This document shows, piece after piece, positions 18,770 to 26,208 of a stretch of DNA of 49,628 bases. Made by a program: the position numbers and the translations under genes. Each line of letters opens with the position of its first letter. The stretch's first letter is position 1. Source of the DNA: Gemmatimonadota bacterium. Its GTDB lineage: Bacteria > Gemmatimonadota > Gemmatimonadetes > Gemmatimonadales > GWC2-71-9. The stretch is taken from positions 1-49,628 of the forward strand of contig QHVC01000046.1 of assembly GCA_003222205.1 (NCBI GenBank), read 5' to 3'. The notes beneath the pieces were generated by a model that made no database searches, was not told the origin of the DNA, and saw nothing but the letters and a program-made list of their open reading frames with translations.

Positions 18770-19609
18770 GTGGCCCTGGTCGCGAAGCCGGCGGGCCCGA
18801 CCTCGCACGATGTCGTGGATCTCGTGCGGCGCGCCCTCGGCACCAGGCGCGTGGGGCACCTGGGGACGCTCGACCCGTTCGCCGCTGGCCTGCTGGTGGT
18901 GGTCGTGGGGCGCGCGACGCGCTTGGCGCCCTACGCCGTCGGCTGGGACAAGGCCTACGAGGGCGTGATCCGGCTCGGGGCGCGCACCGCGACCGACGAC
19001 CCCACCGGCGCCGTGGTGGAGACGTCGGACGTCTGGCGATCCCTCGACCGCGACGCCGTGGCGGCGGCGCTGGGGCGGTTTCGCGGCATCGTGCGGCAGC
19101 GGCCGCCGGATCACTCGGCGGTGAAGGTGCAGGGGGAGCGCGCCTACCGGCGCGCCCGCCGTGGCGAACCCGTGGAGCTGCCGGAGCGCGAAGTGGAATT
19201 CCGCGAGCTGGAGCTGGTCGCGTTCGAGCCGCCGGATGCCCGATTCCGCGCCGTTGTGAGCGGCGGCACGTACCTGCGCAGCCTGGCCCGCGACGTCGGT
19301 GATGCCCTCGGGTGCGGTGCCCACCTCGCGATGCTGCAGCGGACCCGCGTGGGCCCGTTCCGCGTCGAGCAGGCCGTGGCGCCCGAGGCGGTGACGGTCG
19401 AGGGGCTGGTGGACGAGGCGGCGCTCGTCGCCGACCTGCCGCGGCGGGACCTCGACGACGCCGGTCGCGTGGCGGCGGTGCACGGGCGTCCGGTGCCGGC
19501 GGGGCAGGGGGCAGGGGAAAGGGTGGCCCTGTTCGCTGAAGGCCATCTCATCGCCGTGGCGGAGCGGGTCGGCGACCTGCTCAAGCCGCGCGTGGTGGTG
19601 GCGGAATGA
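18770..19609 (+). CDS. truB: tRNA pseudouridine(55) synthase TruB
   Basis: TruB isomerises U55 in the T-loop of most tRNAs. The 279-residue product has KPAGPTSHDVVD, the catalytic Asp35 in GHLGTLDPFAAGLL, the HSAVKVQGERAY loop and the SGGTYLRSLARDVG motif. The C-terminal extension (from about residue 205) is PUA-like. It holds the Gly/Gln-rich segment GQGAGE, encoded by a G-rich heptamer run. GTG at 18770 is 8 nt after rbfA, and the stop overlaps ribF as ATGA. Confidence 0.94.
   Translation: MALVAKPAGPTSHDVVDLVRRALGTRRVGHLGTLDPFAAGLLVVVVGRATRLAPYAVGWDKAYEGVIRLGARTATDDPTGAVVETSDVWRSLDRDAVAAALGRFRGIVRQRPPDHSAVKVQGERAYRRARRGEPVELPEREVEFRELELVAFEPPDARFRAVVSGGTYLRSLARDVGDALGCGAHLAMLQRTRVGPFRVEQAVAPEAVTVEGLVDEAALVADLPRRDLDDAGRVAAVHGRPVPAGQGAGERVALFAEGHLIAVAERVGDLLKPRVVVAE
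19501..19521. repeat. G-rich heptamer run inside truB
   Basis: GGGGCAG, GGGGCAG and GGGAAAG are consecutive 7-nt units. They encode a flexible loop (AGQGAGE) in the C-terminal domain of TruB. It is the weakest type of repeat locus here and could be local G-bias. Confidence 0.45.
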
Positions 19610-20532
19610 ACGGGGGGGGGGCGGGGGGGGCGGTGGTGACGGTCGGCACCTTCGACGGCGTGCACCGCGGCCACCAGGCGGTGCTGGCGGAGGTCGCCAA
19701 GCGTGCGCGGACGCAGGGGCTCGCGAGCCTGGTCGTGACCTTCGAGCCGCATCCGCTCGAAGTGGTGAACCCGACGGCGGCGCCGAAGCTGCTCACGCTG
19801 CCGGAGGAGAAGTGGGGGCTGCTCGCAGCGCTGGGCGTGAACCGGGTCGAGGTGCTCCCGTTCACGCCCGAGCTGGCGCAGCTGGGCCCCGAAGAATTCG
19901 TGCGGGACGTGCTGCGCGTGCGGTTCGCGATGCGGGAGCTGGTCCTCGGATACGACCACGGCTTCGGGCGCGGGCGCAGCGGCGACGTGGAGGCGGTGCG
20001 GCGACTCGGCGCAGCGGACGGCTTCGCCGTGGACGTCGTGGACGCGGTGCGCGAGGACGGCCAGCCGATTTCCTCGACGCTGATCCGCGCCGCGGTGGCG
20101 CACGGCGAGCTGGAACTCGCCCGGCGCTGGTTGGGGCGGCCGTACAACTGTGCGGGGACGGTCGAGCGGGGAGCGGGCCGGGGCCGGATGATCGGCGTCC
20201 CGACGGCGAACCTCGCGCCGCCCGATCCGCGCAAGCTGTTGCCGCCCGACGGTGTCTACGCCGTGTGGGTAGAACTGCCAGGGAAGGAGGAAGGGGGAAG
20301 AGTGGCGCGGTACGGGGGCATGATGAATCAGGGTCCGCGGCCGACGTTCGGGGTCGCGGCGCGAGGGCTGGAGATTCACCTGTTCGACTTTGCCGGGGAG
20401 CTGCACGGCGAACGGCTGAAGGTGGAGTGGGTGCGCCGGCTGCGGGAAGTGCGGACATTCCCTTCGCGGGAAGCGCTGGTCGCGCAGCTCGAGCGCGACC
20501 GCGCGGCGGCGCTGGCGATCCTCAACGGCTAG
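19606..20532 (+). CDS. ribF: Bifunctional riboflavin kinase / FAD synthetase
   Basis: RibF phosphorylates riboflavin to FMN and adenylates it to FAD. The 308-residue protein has the nucleotidyltransferase domain (TVGTFDGVHRGHQAVL, then ISSTLIRAAVAHG) and the kinase domain (YNCAGTVERGAGRGRMIGVPTANL in two parts, GPRPTFG, LEIHLFDF). The first codons contain G10, one C and G8, encoding NGGGAGGA. An in-frame GTG at 19633 would start at VTVGTFDG, the usual family N-terminus, so the G-tract may be leader rather than coding. A G/A heptamer run at 20281 encodes a kinase-domain loop. The ATG overlaps the truB stop. Confidence 0.93.
   Translation: MNGGGAGGAVVTVGTFDGVHRGHQAVLAEVAKRARTQGLASLVVTFEPHPLEVVNPTAAPKLLTLPEEKWGLLAALGVNRVEVLPFTPELAQLGPEEFVRDVLRVRFAMRELVLGYDHGFGRGRSGDVEAVRRLGAADGFAVDVVDAVREDGQPISSTLIRAAVAHGELELARRWLGRPYNCAGTVERGAGRGRMIGVPTANLAPPDPRKLLPPDGVYAVWVELPGKEEGGRVARYGGMMNQGPRPTFGVAARGLEIHLFDFAGELHGERLKVEWVRRLREVRTFPSREALVAQLERDRAAALAILNG
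19612..19630. repeat. Poly-G tract (G10-C-G8) at the ribF start
   Basis: Ten G, one C and eight G follow ATG-AAC directly. Such tracts slip in replication and in sequencing. A one-base change would shift the annotated ribF frame, but not translation from the in-frame GTG at 19633. Confidence 0.8.
20281..20301. repeat. G/A-rich heptamer run inside ribF
   Basis: GGGAAGG, AGGAAGG and GGGAAGA are three 7-nt units in register. They encode GKEEGGR, which extends a loop between strands of the flavokinase domain. Moderate support only. Confidence 0.45.
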
Positions 20533-20538
20533 GGAGCT

Positions 20539-22158
20539 ATGAGCACAATTCGAGGGCGGTTGATTACCATCGTGGTGCTGCTGGCCTTGAGCGCGTGGGC
20601 GCTCGTGCCCAAGAATCGGACCGAGCGGGTGCCGGACGCCGTCACCGGTCGCATGAAGGACACCACGGTGCGTCGCGTGCCGATTAACCTCGGTCTGGAT
20701 CTGCGCGGCGGCGTGCACCTGGCGCTGGAAGTCGATCAGTCGAAAGGGCCGGTGCCCGACTGCGCCGACGCGATCCAGCGCGCCGAGCGGGTCGTGCGCA
20801 CCCGTATCGACGAGTTCGGCACCACCGAGCCCGTCGTCCAGATCGTGGGCCGCTGCCGCCTGATCGTGGAGCTGCCGGGCGAGAAGGACGTGAACCGCGC
20901 CAAGGGGATCGTGCAGCGCACGGCGTTTCTCGAGTTCCGCATCACGGACATGAATAACGTGTTCCTCGAAGCCATCCCGGCGATCGACGTGGCGTTGCGG
21001 GCCGCGGGTGTGCGCGGCCCCGCCGCCGGCCCGTCCAACGCAGTCGCCCGCCTACTCGGCCAGGACACGACGAAGGCGGCCGGCCGAGCCGACACCTCGA
21101 ACCAGCGGGGCGCGCTCGAGTCGTTTCTCTCCCAGGGTACCCTGGCTGGCGAGTACTTGGTCCGGCCGGAGCAATTCGAGATCGTTGACAGCCTGATCAA
21201 CCGCCCCGAGGTGAAGCGGTTGATCCCGCGAGGCGTCGCTCTGTTTTGGGGTACGCAGCTGGTCCCGCAGCGTGATCGCAGCTACAACGCGCTGTACGCG
21301 GTCGAGGACCGGCCGATCATCACCGGCGAGTGTCTCACCAAAGCCCAGCCGCGGCGCGATCCGCTCACCAATCAATCCGTCGTGGCGTTCACGTTGACGC
21401 ACCGCTGCGGGCGCATCTTCGGGGACGCCACCGCCCGGCACGTCGGCCACTACATGGCGATCATCCTCGACGGGCGCGTGCAGGGGCAGCCGCCGGTCAT
21501 CAAATCGGAGATCCGCAACGAAGGGCAGATCGAGCTCGGCTCGCGCCCGTTCGCCGACGCGCAGGACCTGGCGCTGGTGCTGCGCGCTGGCGCGCTCCCG
21601 GCGCCGCTCACGATCGTCGAAGAGCGCACCATCAGCGCTTCGCTCGGCGAAGACTCAATTCACGCTGGAGTCCGGGCGGGGGTCGTGGGGATCATCCTCG
21701 TCGTGCTGATCATGGTGGGCTACTACCGCCTCTCCGGTGCGCTCGCGGTCGCGGCGCTGGCGCTGTACACGCTGTTCACCTTCGGCGGGCTCGCCGCCTT
21801 CGGCTTCACGCTCACGATGCCGGGGCTCGCGGGGTTCGTGCTCTCGGTCGGGATCGCGGTGGACGCCAACGTGCTGATCTTCGAGCGCATCCGCGAGGAG
21901 CTGCAGCACGGCAAGCTCGTCCGGACCGCGGTGGACGAGGGCTTCAAGCACGCCATGAGCGCCATCATCGACTCCAACGTCTCCACGGCGCTCACCGCGT
22001 TCATCCTGTACCTCGTCGGCACCGGGCCGGTGCAGGGCTTCGCCATCACGCTGATCATCGGCATCGCGGCCTCGATGGTGACGGCCGTTTACGTCGTGCG
22101 CACCTTCTACATGGTCTGGCTGCAGCGCCGGCCGGACCTCGTCACCCTGAGCGTCTGA
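20539..22158 (+). CDS. secD: Protein translocase subunit SecD
   Basis: SecD, with SecF, uses the proton gradient to pull preproteins through SecYEG at the periplasmic side. The 539-residue protein has an N-terminal transmembrane helix, the D1 motif LGLDLRGGVHLALEV, a large periplasmic domain with an insertion near residues 155-200, and GSRPFADAQDLALVLRAGALP. Five C-terminal helices follow with GFVLSVGIAVDANVLIFERI. Length is within the family range. It begins 6 nt after ribF with a GGAG sequence upstream, and ends in a TGATG overlap with secF. Confidence 0.96.
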   Translation: MSTIRGRLITIVVLLALSAWALVPKNRTERVPDAVTGRMKDTTVRRVPINLGLDLRGGVHLALEVDQSKGPVPDCADAIQRAERVVRTRIDEFGTTEPVVQIVGRCRLIVELPGEKDVNRAKGIVQRTAFLEFRITDMNNVFLEAIPAIDVALRAAGVRGPAAGPSNAVARLLGQDTTKAAGRADTSNQRGALESFLSQGTLAGEYLVRPEQFEIVDSLINRPEVKRLIPRGVALFWGTQLVPQRDRSYNALYAVEDRPIITGECLTKAQPRRDPLTNQSVVAFTLTHRCGRIFGDATARHVGHYMAIILDGRVQGQPPVIKSEIRNEGQIELGSRPFADAQDLALVLRAGALPAPLTIVEERTISASLGEDSIHAGVRAGVVGIILVVLIMVGYYRLSGALAVAALALYTLFTFGGLAAFGFTLTMPGLAGFVLSVGIAVDANVLIFERIREELQHGKLVRTAVDEGFKHAMSAIIDSNVSTALTAFILYLVGTGPVQGFAITLIIGIAASMVTAVYVVRTFYMVWLQRRPDLVTLSV

Positions 22159-23159
22159 TGCTGCGACTCTTCGCCAACGCGAACTACGACTTCATCAAGT
22201 GGCGCCGCTTCGCCTACGGGCTCACGGCGATCATGATCGTCCCCGGGCTCGTGATGCTGCTCGCCACTCGCCTCAACTACAGTATCGAGTTCACCGGGGG
22301 GACGCTGCTCCAGATCGCCACCCCCAAGGCCAAGCCCGTCACGACGGCCGACCTGCGCGCAGCACTGGACGCCGGGGGCCTGCACGGCGCCGAGATTCAA
22401 CAGTACGGCGCCGATACCGCGTTCGTGATCCGGGCGCGACTCGGCACGCAGGCGCAGGCGCCCGGAGGCGGAACGGAGGAGACCGCGCAGGCGGTGGCGC
22501 GCGCGCTCGACGCCCGGCTGGGGGCGGGCCAGTACACGATCGTCCACCACGAGGCAGTCGGACCCAAGGTGGGGAAGGAGCTGCAGGGCAAGGCGTTCCT
22601 CGCCATCTTCTTCTCCTTCATCGTCACACTGGTGTACCTCGCGATCCGCTTCGAGTGGCGCTTCGGCCTCGCGGCGGTGCTGGCGACGTTCCACGACATC
22701 CTCACTACGGTCGCGTTCATCAAGTACTTGAACCTCGAGGTGAGCCTCGTCGTGGTCGGCGCCGTGCTCACGATCGTGGGCTATTCGCTCAACGACACCA
22801 TCATCATCTTCGACCGCGTGCGCGAGAACCTGCGCAAGTACCGGCGGCAGAACCTCTACGAAATCCTGAACCTCTCGATCAACGAAACGCTGCCGCGCTC
22901 GATCCTGACGCACGGGACCACGATGGCCACGACGCTGGCGCTGGTGTTCCTCGCCGGCGAGGTGATCCGGCCGTTCGCCCTCGTGATGACGTTCGGCATC
23001 TTCACGGGCACCTTCTCGTCGATCTACATCGCGGCGCCGGTGCTGATGCTCATCGAGAAGCGGTGGCCGGGGCAGGACGCGCGCGGCGCCCGGGCGTTCA
23101 CCGGACGCGCCCCGGAGCCGGCGGTGCCGGCGATCCCGCGGGCGCCAGCCAAGGTCTGA
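22158..23159 (+). CDS. secF: Protein translocase subunit SecF
   Basis: Partner of SecD in the inner membrane. The 333-residue protein has the first helix near residues 20-37 and the SIEFTGGTLLQI motif at the periplasmic entry. A periplasmic domain spans to about residue 135, then five helices with LVYLAIRFEWRFGLAAV, TFHDILTTVAF and GYSLNDTIIIFDRVREN. The C-terminal tail after the last helix is Pro/Ala/Arg-rich. The start codon shares a base with the secD stop. Confidence 0.96.
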   Translation: MLRLFANANYDFIKWRRFAYGLTAIMIVPGLVMLLATRLNYSIEFTGGTLLQIATPKAKPVTTADLRAALDAGGLHGAEIQQYGADTAFVIRARLGTQAQAPGGGTEETAQAVARALDARLGAGQYTIVHHEAVGPKVGKELQGKAFLAIFFSFIVTLVYLAIRFEWRFGLAAVLATFHDILTTVAFIKYLNLEVSLVVVGAVLTIVGYSLNDTIIIFDRVRENLRKYRRQNLYEILNLSINETLPRSILTHGTTMATTLALVFLAGEVIRPFALVMTFGIFTGTFSSIYIAAPVLMLIEKRWPGQDARGARAFTGRAPEPAVPAIPRAPAKV

Positions 23160-23160
23160 C

Positions 23161-23958
23161 GTGCTCGTCGACGCCCACTGCCACCTGGGGGACGGGGCGT
23201 TCGACGCAGACCGCGACGCTGCGCTCGCGCGCGCGAAGGCGGCTGGCGTGGGTCATGTGGTCGTAATCGGGGAGTCCGTCGCAGGCAGCGCCCGCGCGCT
23301 CGAGCTGGCCCGGGAGGCGCCGGGACTGTCGGCTACCGCCGGCGTGCATCCCCACGAGGCGAAAACCTGGTCGCGGGAGGCCGAGGGACGCGTGCGCGCG
23401 CTGTGCCGGGAGGAGGCCGTCGTCGCCGTGGGGGAGACGGGCCTCGACTACCACTATGATCACTCACCTCGGGACGCCCAGCGGCACGCCTTCGAAGCCC
23501 AGCTCGCCCTCGCGGTGGAGCTCGCCAAGCCGGTCGTCGTCCACGCGCGCGAGGCGGACGCAGACGTCGCCGCGCTGCTGCGGGCCTGGGGGGCTAGGAT
23601 TCCCGCGATCATCCTCCACTCGTTCAGCGGCAGTCGGACCGTGTTCGACGCCGGGATGGAGCTGGGCGCCTACTTCTCGTTTAGTGGAATGATCACCTTC
23701 AAGAGCTGGAACCCCGTGGTCCGCCCGTCCGCCTGTCCGCCCGACCGCCTCCTCGTCGAGACCGACGCGCCGTTCCTCGCGCCCGTGCCGCACCGCGGCC
23801 GGCGCAACGAGCCGGCCTACGTCCGCGAGGTCGCGGCGGCGCTGGCGCAGGCGCTCGGCGACTCTCCCGAAGCCATCGGACAACTGACGACTGAAAACGC
23901 TCAGCGGGCGTTCGGCGCCCGCCTCTCGTCCGCGCTTGAGGAGCACCCCGTCACGTGA
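23161..23958 (+). CDS. tatD: TatD-family metal-dependent DNase
   Basis: TatD hydrolases act as 3'-5' exonucleases and in D-Tyr-tRNA quality control; the fold is a TIM-barrel amidohydrolase with two metals. The 265-residue protein shows VDAHCHLGDGAFD (HxH), AGVHPHEA, AVGETGLDYHYDHSP, VHAREADAD, LHSFSG and LLVETDAPFLAPVPHRG. The loop before the last motif reads NPVVRPSACPPD and is encoded by an octamer repeat at 23718. Related proteins have an ordinary helix there. GTG is the start, and the stop overlaps fhs as GTGA. Confidence 0.9.
   Translation: MLVDAHCHLGDGAFDADRDAALARAKAAGVGHVVVIGESVAGSARALELAREAPGLSATAGVHPHEAKTWSREAEGRVRALCREEAVVAVGETGLDYHYDHSPRDAQRHAFEAQLALAVELAKPVVVHAREADADVAALLRAWGARIPAIILHSFSGSRTVFDAGMELGAYFSFSGMITFKSWNPVVRPSACPPDRLLVETDAPFLAPVPHRGRRNEPAYVREVAAALAQALGDSPEAIGQLTTENAQRAFGARLSSALEEHPVT
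23718..23749. repeat. Octanucleotide tandem repeat inside tatD
   Basis: Four units in exact 8-nt register: GGTCCGCC, CGTCCGCC, TGTCCGCC and CGACCGCC. They encode the VRPSACPPD stretch of TatD, between the barrel strand ending MITFKSWNP and the LLVETD metal motif. Confidence 0.8.
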
Positions 23959-25637
23959 CCAGCGCCCTCAAGGTCCCGACCGACATCGAGATCGCGCAGG
24001 GTGCGAAACTGCGCCCCATCGCCGACGTTGCCGCCGATCTGGGCCTGTCCGACGACGATTTCGAGCTGTACGGGAAGTACAAGGCGAAGATCCGGCTGTC
24101 CGTGTTGGAGCGCCGCCCGCCGAAGGGGCGTCTCGTCCTCGTCACCGGCATCAACCCCACGCCGGCGGGAGAGGGCAAGTCGACGGTGACGGTGGGGCTG
24201 ACGCAGGCCCTGAAGCGCCTCGGCAAGAACGCGATCCTCTGTATCCGGGAGCCGAGCCTCGGGCCGGTGTTCGGCGTTAAGGGCGGCGCGGCGGGCGGGG
24301 GGTACTCGCAGGTGGTGCCGATGGAGGACATCAACCTCCATTTCACCGGCGACTTCCACGCGATCGCGAGCGCGCATAACCTGCTGTCGGCGATGCTCGA
24401 TGCGCACCTGCACCACGGCAATGCGCTGGGCCTGGACGTGCGCCGCATCATCTGGCCGCGCACCATCGACATGAACGACCGCGCCCTGCGCAACGTCATC
24501 GTCGGGCTGGGGGGGCTGAACGCCGGGCCGACGCGCGAGGAGCGGTACGTCATCATCCCGGGCTCCGAAGTGATGGCGATCCTGGCCCTGGCCTCCGGGC
24601 TCGAGGATCTGGAGGCCCGACTCGGCCGGATCATCGTGGGGCTCGCCGCCGACAAGAAACCGGTGCGCGCCGGTGATCTGAAGGCGCAGGGCGCCATGAC
24701 GCTGCTCCTCAAGGACGCGCTGAACCCGAACCTCGTGCAGACGCTGGAGGGGGGACCGGCGCTCGTGCACGGGGGGCCCTTCGGCAACATCGCGCACGGG
24801 TGCAACTCGGTCGCCGCGACCCGCATGGGTCTCGCGCTTGCAGACCTGGTGGTGACGGAATCGGGCTTCGGCGCGGACCTGGGCGCCGAGAAGTTCTTCG
24901 ACATCAAGTGCCGCATGGCGGGCTTGAAGCCGGAGGCTGCGATCATCGTGGTCACGGTGCGGGCGTTGAAGATGCACGGCGGGGTGAAGAAGGAAGACCT
25001 CGGCAAAGCGGACGTCGAGGCGGTCAAGCGCGGGGCCGTGAACCTCCAGCGCCACATCCGCAACGTCAAGAAGTTCGGGCTGCCGTGTCTCGTGGCGGTC
25101 AATCACTTCCTCAACGACACGGATGCCGAAGTCGACGCCGTGACCGCCGCGTGCGCGGCGGAGGCAGCCCAGGCCGTGCGCAGCGACGTGTGGGAGAAAG
25201 GCGGGGAGGGGGGGCTCGCGCTCGCCGAAGCGCTGCTCCGCCTGCTCGAAACCTCGAAGGCGGCGTTCCGGCTGCTGTACGACGAGAAGCGCGCGGTGAG
25301 GGAGAAGATCGAGACGATCGCCAAAGAGATCTACGGCGCCGAGGGCGTGCAGTTCTCGCATGCGGCGGAGCGGGCGCTGGAGCTCCTGCCCAAACTCGGC
25401 CTGGGCGAGACGCCGGTGTGCATGGCCAAGACCCAGTACTCCTTCTCCGACGATCCCACGAAGCTCGGCGCGCCGAGCGGGTACACCCTCCACGTCCGGG
25501 ACATCCTGCCCGCGGCCGGCGCGGGGTTCGTCGTGGCGCTGGCGGGCGATATCCTGACGATGCCGGGCCTCGGCAAGAGTCCGGCGGCGGAGCGGATGCG
25601 CATCCATCCGGACGGCACGATCGAGGGGTTGTTCTAA
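23955..25637 (+). CDS. fhs: Formate--tetrahydrofolate ligase
   Basis: FTHFS makes 10-formyl-tetrahydrofolate from formate, ATP and THF, feeding purine and one-carbon metabolism. The 560-residue length matches the family. Motifs include the phosphate loop TGINPTPAGEGKSTVTVGL (split across one loop), REPSLGPVFGVKGGAAGGGY, the substrate segment HGGPFGNIAHGCNS, and the C-terminal KTQYSFSDDP region followed by GFVVALAGDILTMPGLGKSP. GTG overlaps tatD and the stop overlaps ridA as TAATG. No other folate enzyme lies next to it. Confidence 0.96.
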   Translation: MTSALKVPTDIEIAQGAKLRPIADVAADLGLSDDDFELYGKYKAKIRLSVLERRPPKGRLVLVTGINPTPAGEGKSTVTVGLTQALKRLGKNAILCIREPSLGPVFGVKGGAAGGGYSQVVPMEDINLHFTGDFHAIASAHNLLSAMLDAHLHHGNALGLDVRRIIWPRTIDMNDRALRNVIVGLGGLNAGPTREERYVIIPGSEVMAILALASGLEDLEARLGRIIVGLAADKKPVRAGDLKAQGAMTLLLKDALNPNLVQTLEGGPALVHGGPFGNIAHGCNSVAATRMGLALADLVVTESGFGADLGAEKFFDIKCRMAGLKPEAAIIVVTVRALKMHGGVKKEDLGKADVEAVKRGAVNLQRHIRNVKKFGLPCLVAVNHFLNDTDAEVDAVTAACAAEAAQAVRSDVWEKGGEGGLALAEALLRLLETSKAAFRLLYDEKRAVREKIETIAKEIYGAEGVQFSHAAERALELLPKLGLGETPVCMAKTQYSFSDDPTKLGAPSGYTLHVRDILPAAGAGFVVALAGDILTMPGLGKSPAAERMRIHPDGTIEGLF

Positions 25638-26032
25638 TGAAGAAGCCGAAAGGCGTCGGAGTGGTCGCGACTGACCAGGCCCCCAAAGCCATCGGGCCCT
25701 ACAGCCAGGCCGTCGAGGTGAACGGGGTGATCTACACGGCGGGGCAGGTCGCCCTCGATCCCAAGAATGGGGGCCTGGTCGGCACGACGGCGGCCGAGCA
25801 GACCGAGCAGGTCCTCAAGAACCTCGCGGCCGTGCTGGGCGCGGCGGGGGCGAGCCTGCAGGACGTCGTGAAGACGACCGTGTACTTGGCCGACATGGGC
25901 GACTTCGCCGCGATGAACGAGGTGTACGCGAAGTATTTCGGGAAGCACAAGCCGGCGCGCTCGACGGTGCAGGCGGCCCGGCTGCCCCGGGACGCGCGGG
26001 TGGAGATCGACGCGATCGCGGTGAAGGCGTAG
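25637..26032 (+). CDS. ridA: RidA-family enamine/imine deaminase
   Basis: RidA (YjgF/YER057c/UK114) trimers hydrolyse reactive 2-aminoacrylate and related imines. The 131-residue protein shows the family core: APKAIGPYSQAVEVNG, YTAGQVALDP, TEQVLKNLAAVLGAAG, TTVYLADMGDFAAMNEVY and the C-terminal PARSTVQAARLPRDARVEID with the substrate-binding Arg. The start shares a base with the fhs stop. The stop codon is only 3 nt from the 5' end of selC, so the tRNA must be cut from the same transcript or start inside ridA. Confidence 0.93.
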   Translation: MKKPKGVGVVATDQAPKAIGPYSQAVEVNGVIYTAGQVALDPKNGGLVGTTAAEQTEQVLKNLAAVLGAAGASLQDVVKTTVYLADMGDFAAMNEVYAKYFGKHKPARSTVQAARLPRDARVEIDAIAVKA

Positions 26033-26035
26033 CGC

Positions 26036-26129
26036 GGGGGCGGATCGGGCCTGGTGGCCTGACTGGTCTTCAAAACCAGCTGGGGTTCGAATGAGCCTCG
26101 GTAGGTTCGATTCCTACACGCTCCCGCCA
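26036..26129 (+). tRNA. selC: tRNA-Sec (anticodon TCA)
   Basis: The sequence folds as a bacterial selenocysteine tRNA. An acceptor of 7-8 pairs (GGGGGCG with CGCTCCC) is followed by GCCA with CCA encoded. The D-stem is long, 6-7 pairs with a 4-nt loop (26045-26062). The anticodon arm is CTGGT/ACCAG with loop CTTCAAA and anticodon TCA at 26070-26072. There is a long variable arm (GGGGTTC, loop GAAT, GAGCCTC) and a T-arm GTAGG/CCTAC. The long D-stem with tiny loop separates it from tRNA-Ser or an opal suppressor. It implies selA, selB, selD and at least one selenoprotein elsewhere. Hairpins at 26136-26160 follow but lack a T-run. Confidence 0.94.
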
Positions 26130-26208
26130 CGCCCTGCCGCAAATGCGGCGTGCGGTGCCGCAAAATCGCCCTATCTCTGCGCCTCCCGCGGCCCCATCAT
26201 AGAAGGAT

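Noticed and set aside
15443-19546. A 4.1-kb open frame on the minus strand opposite infB to truB
   Set aside because: It is antisense to well-supported genes, has an Arg/His/Ala-rich composition with no domain, and arises from third-position G/C of the plus-strand genes.
26036-26129. tRNA-Ser or an opal suppressor tRNA
   Set aside because: The D-stem is 6-7 pairs with a 4-nt loop and the acceptor/T arrangement follows tRNA-Sec, unlike tRNA-Ser.
26136-26160. Hairpins GCCGC-AAAT-GCGGC and TGCGG-TG-CCGCA after selC as a terminator
   Set aside because: Neither is followed by a run of T. They may only stabilise the tRNA precursor.
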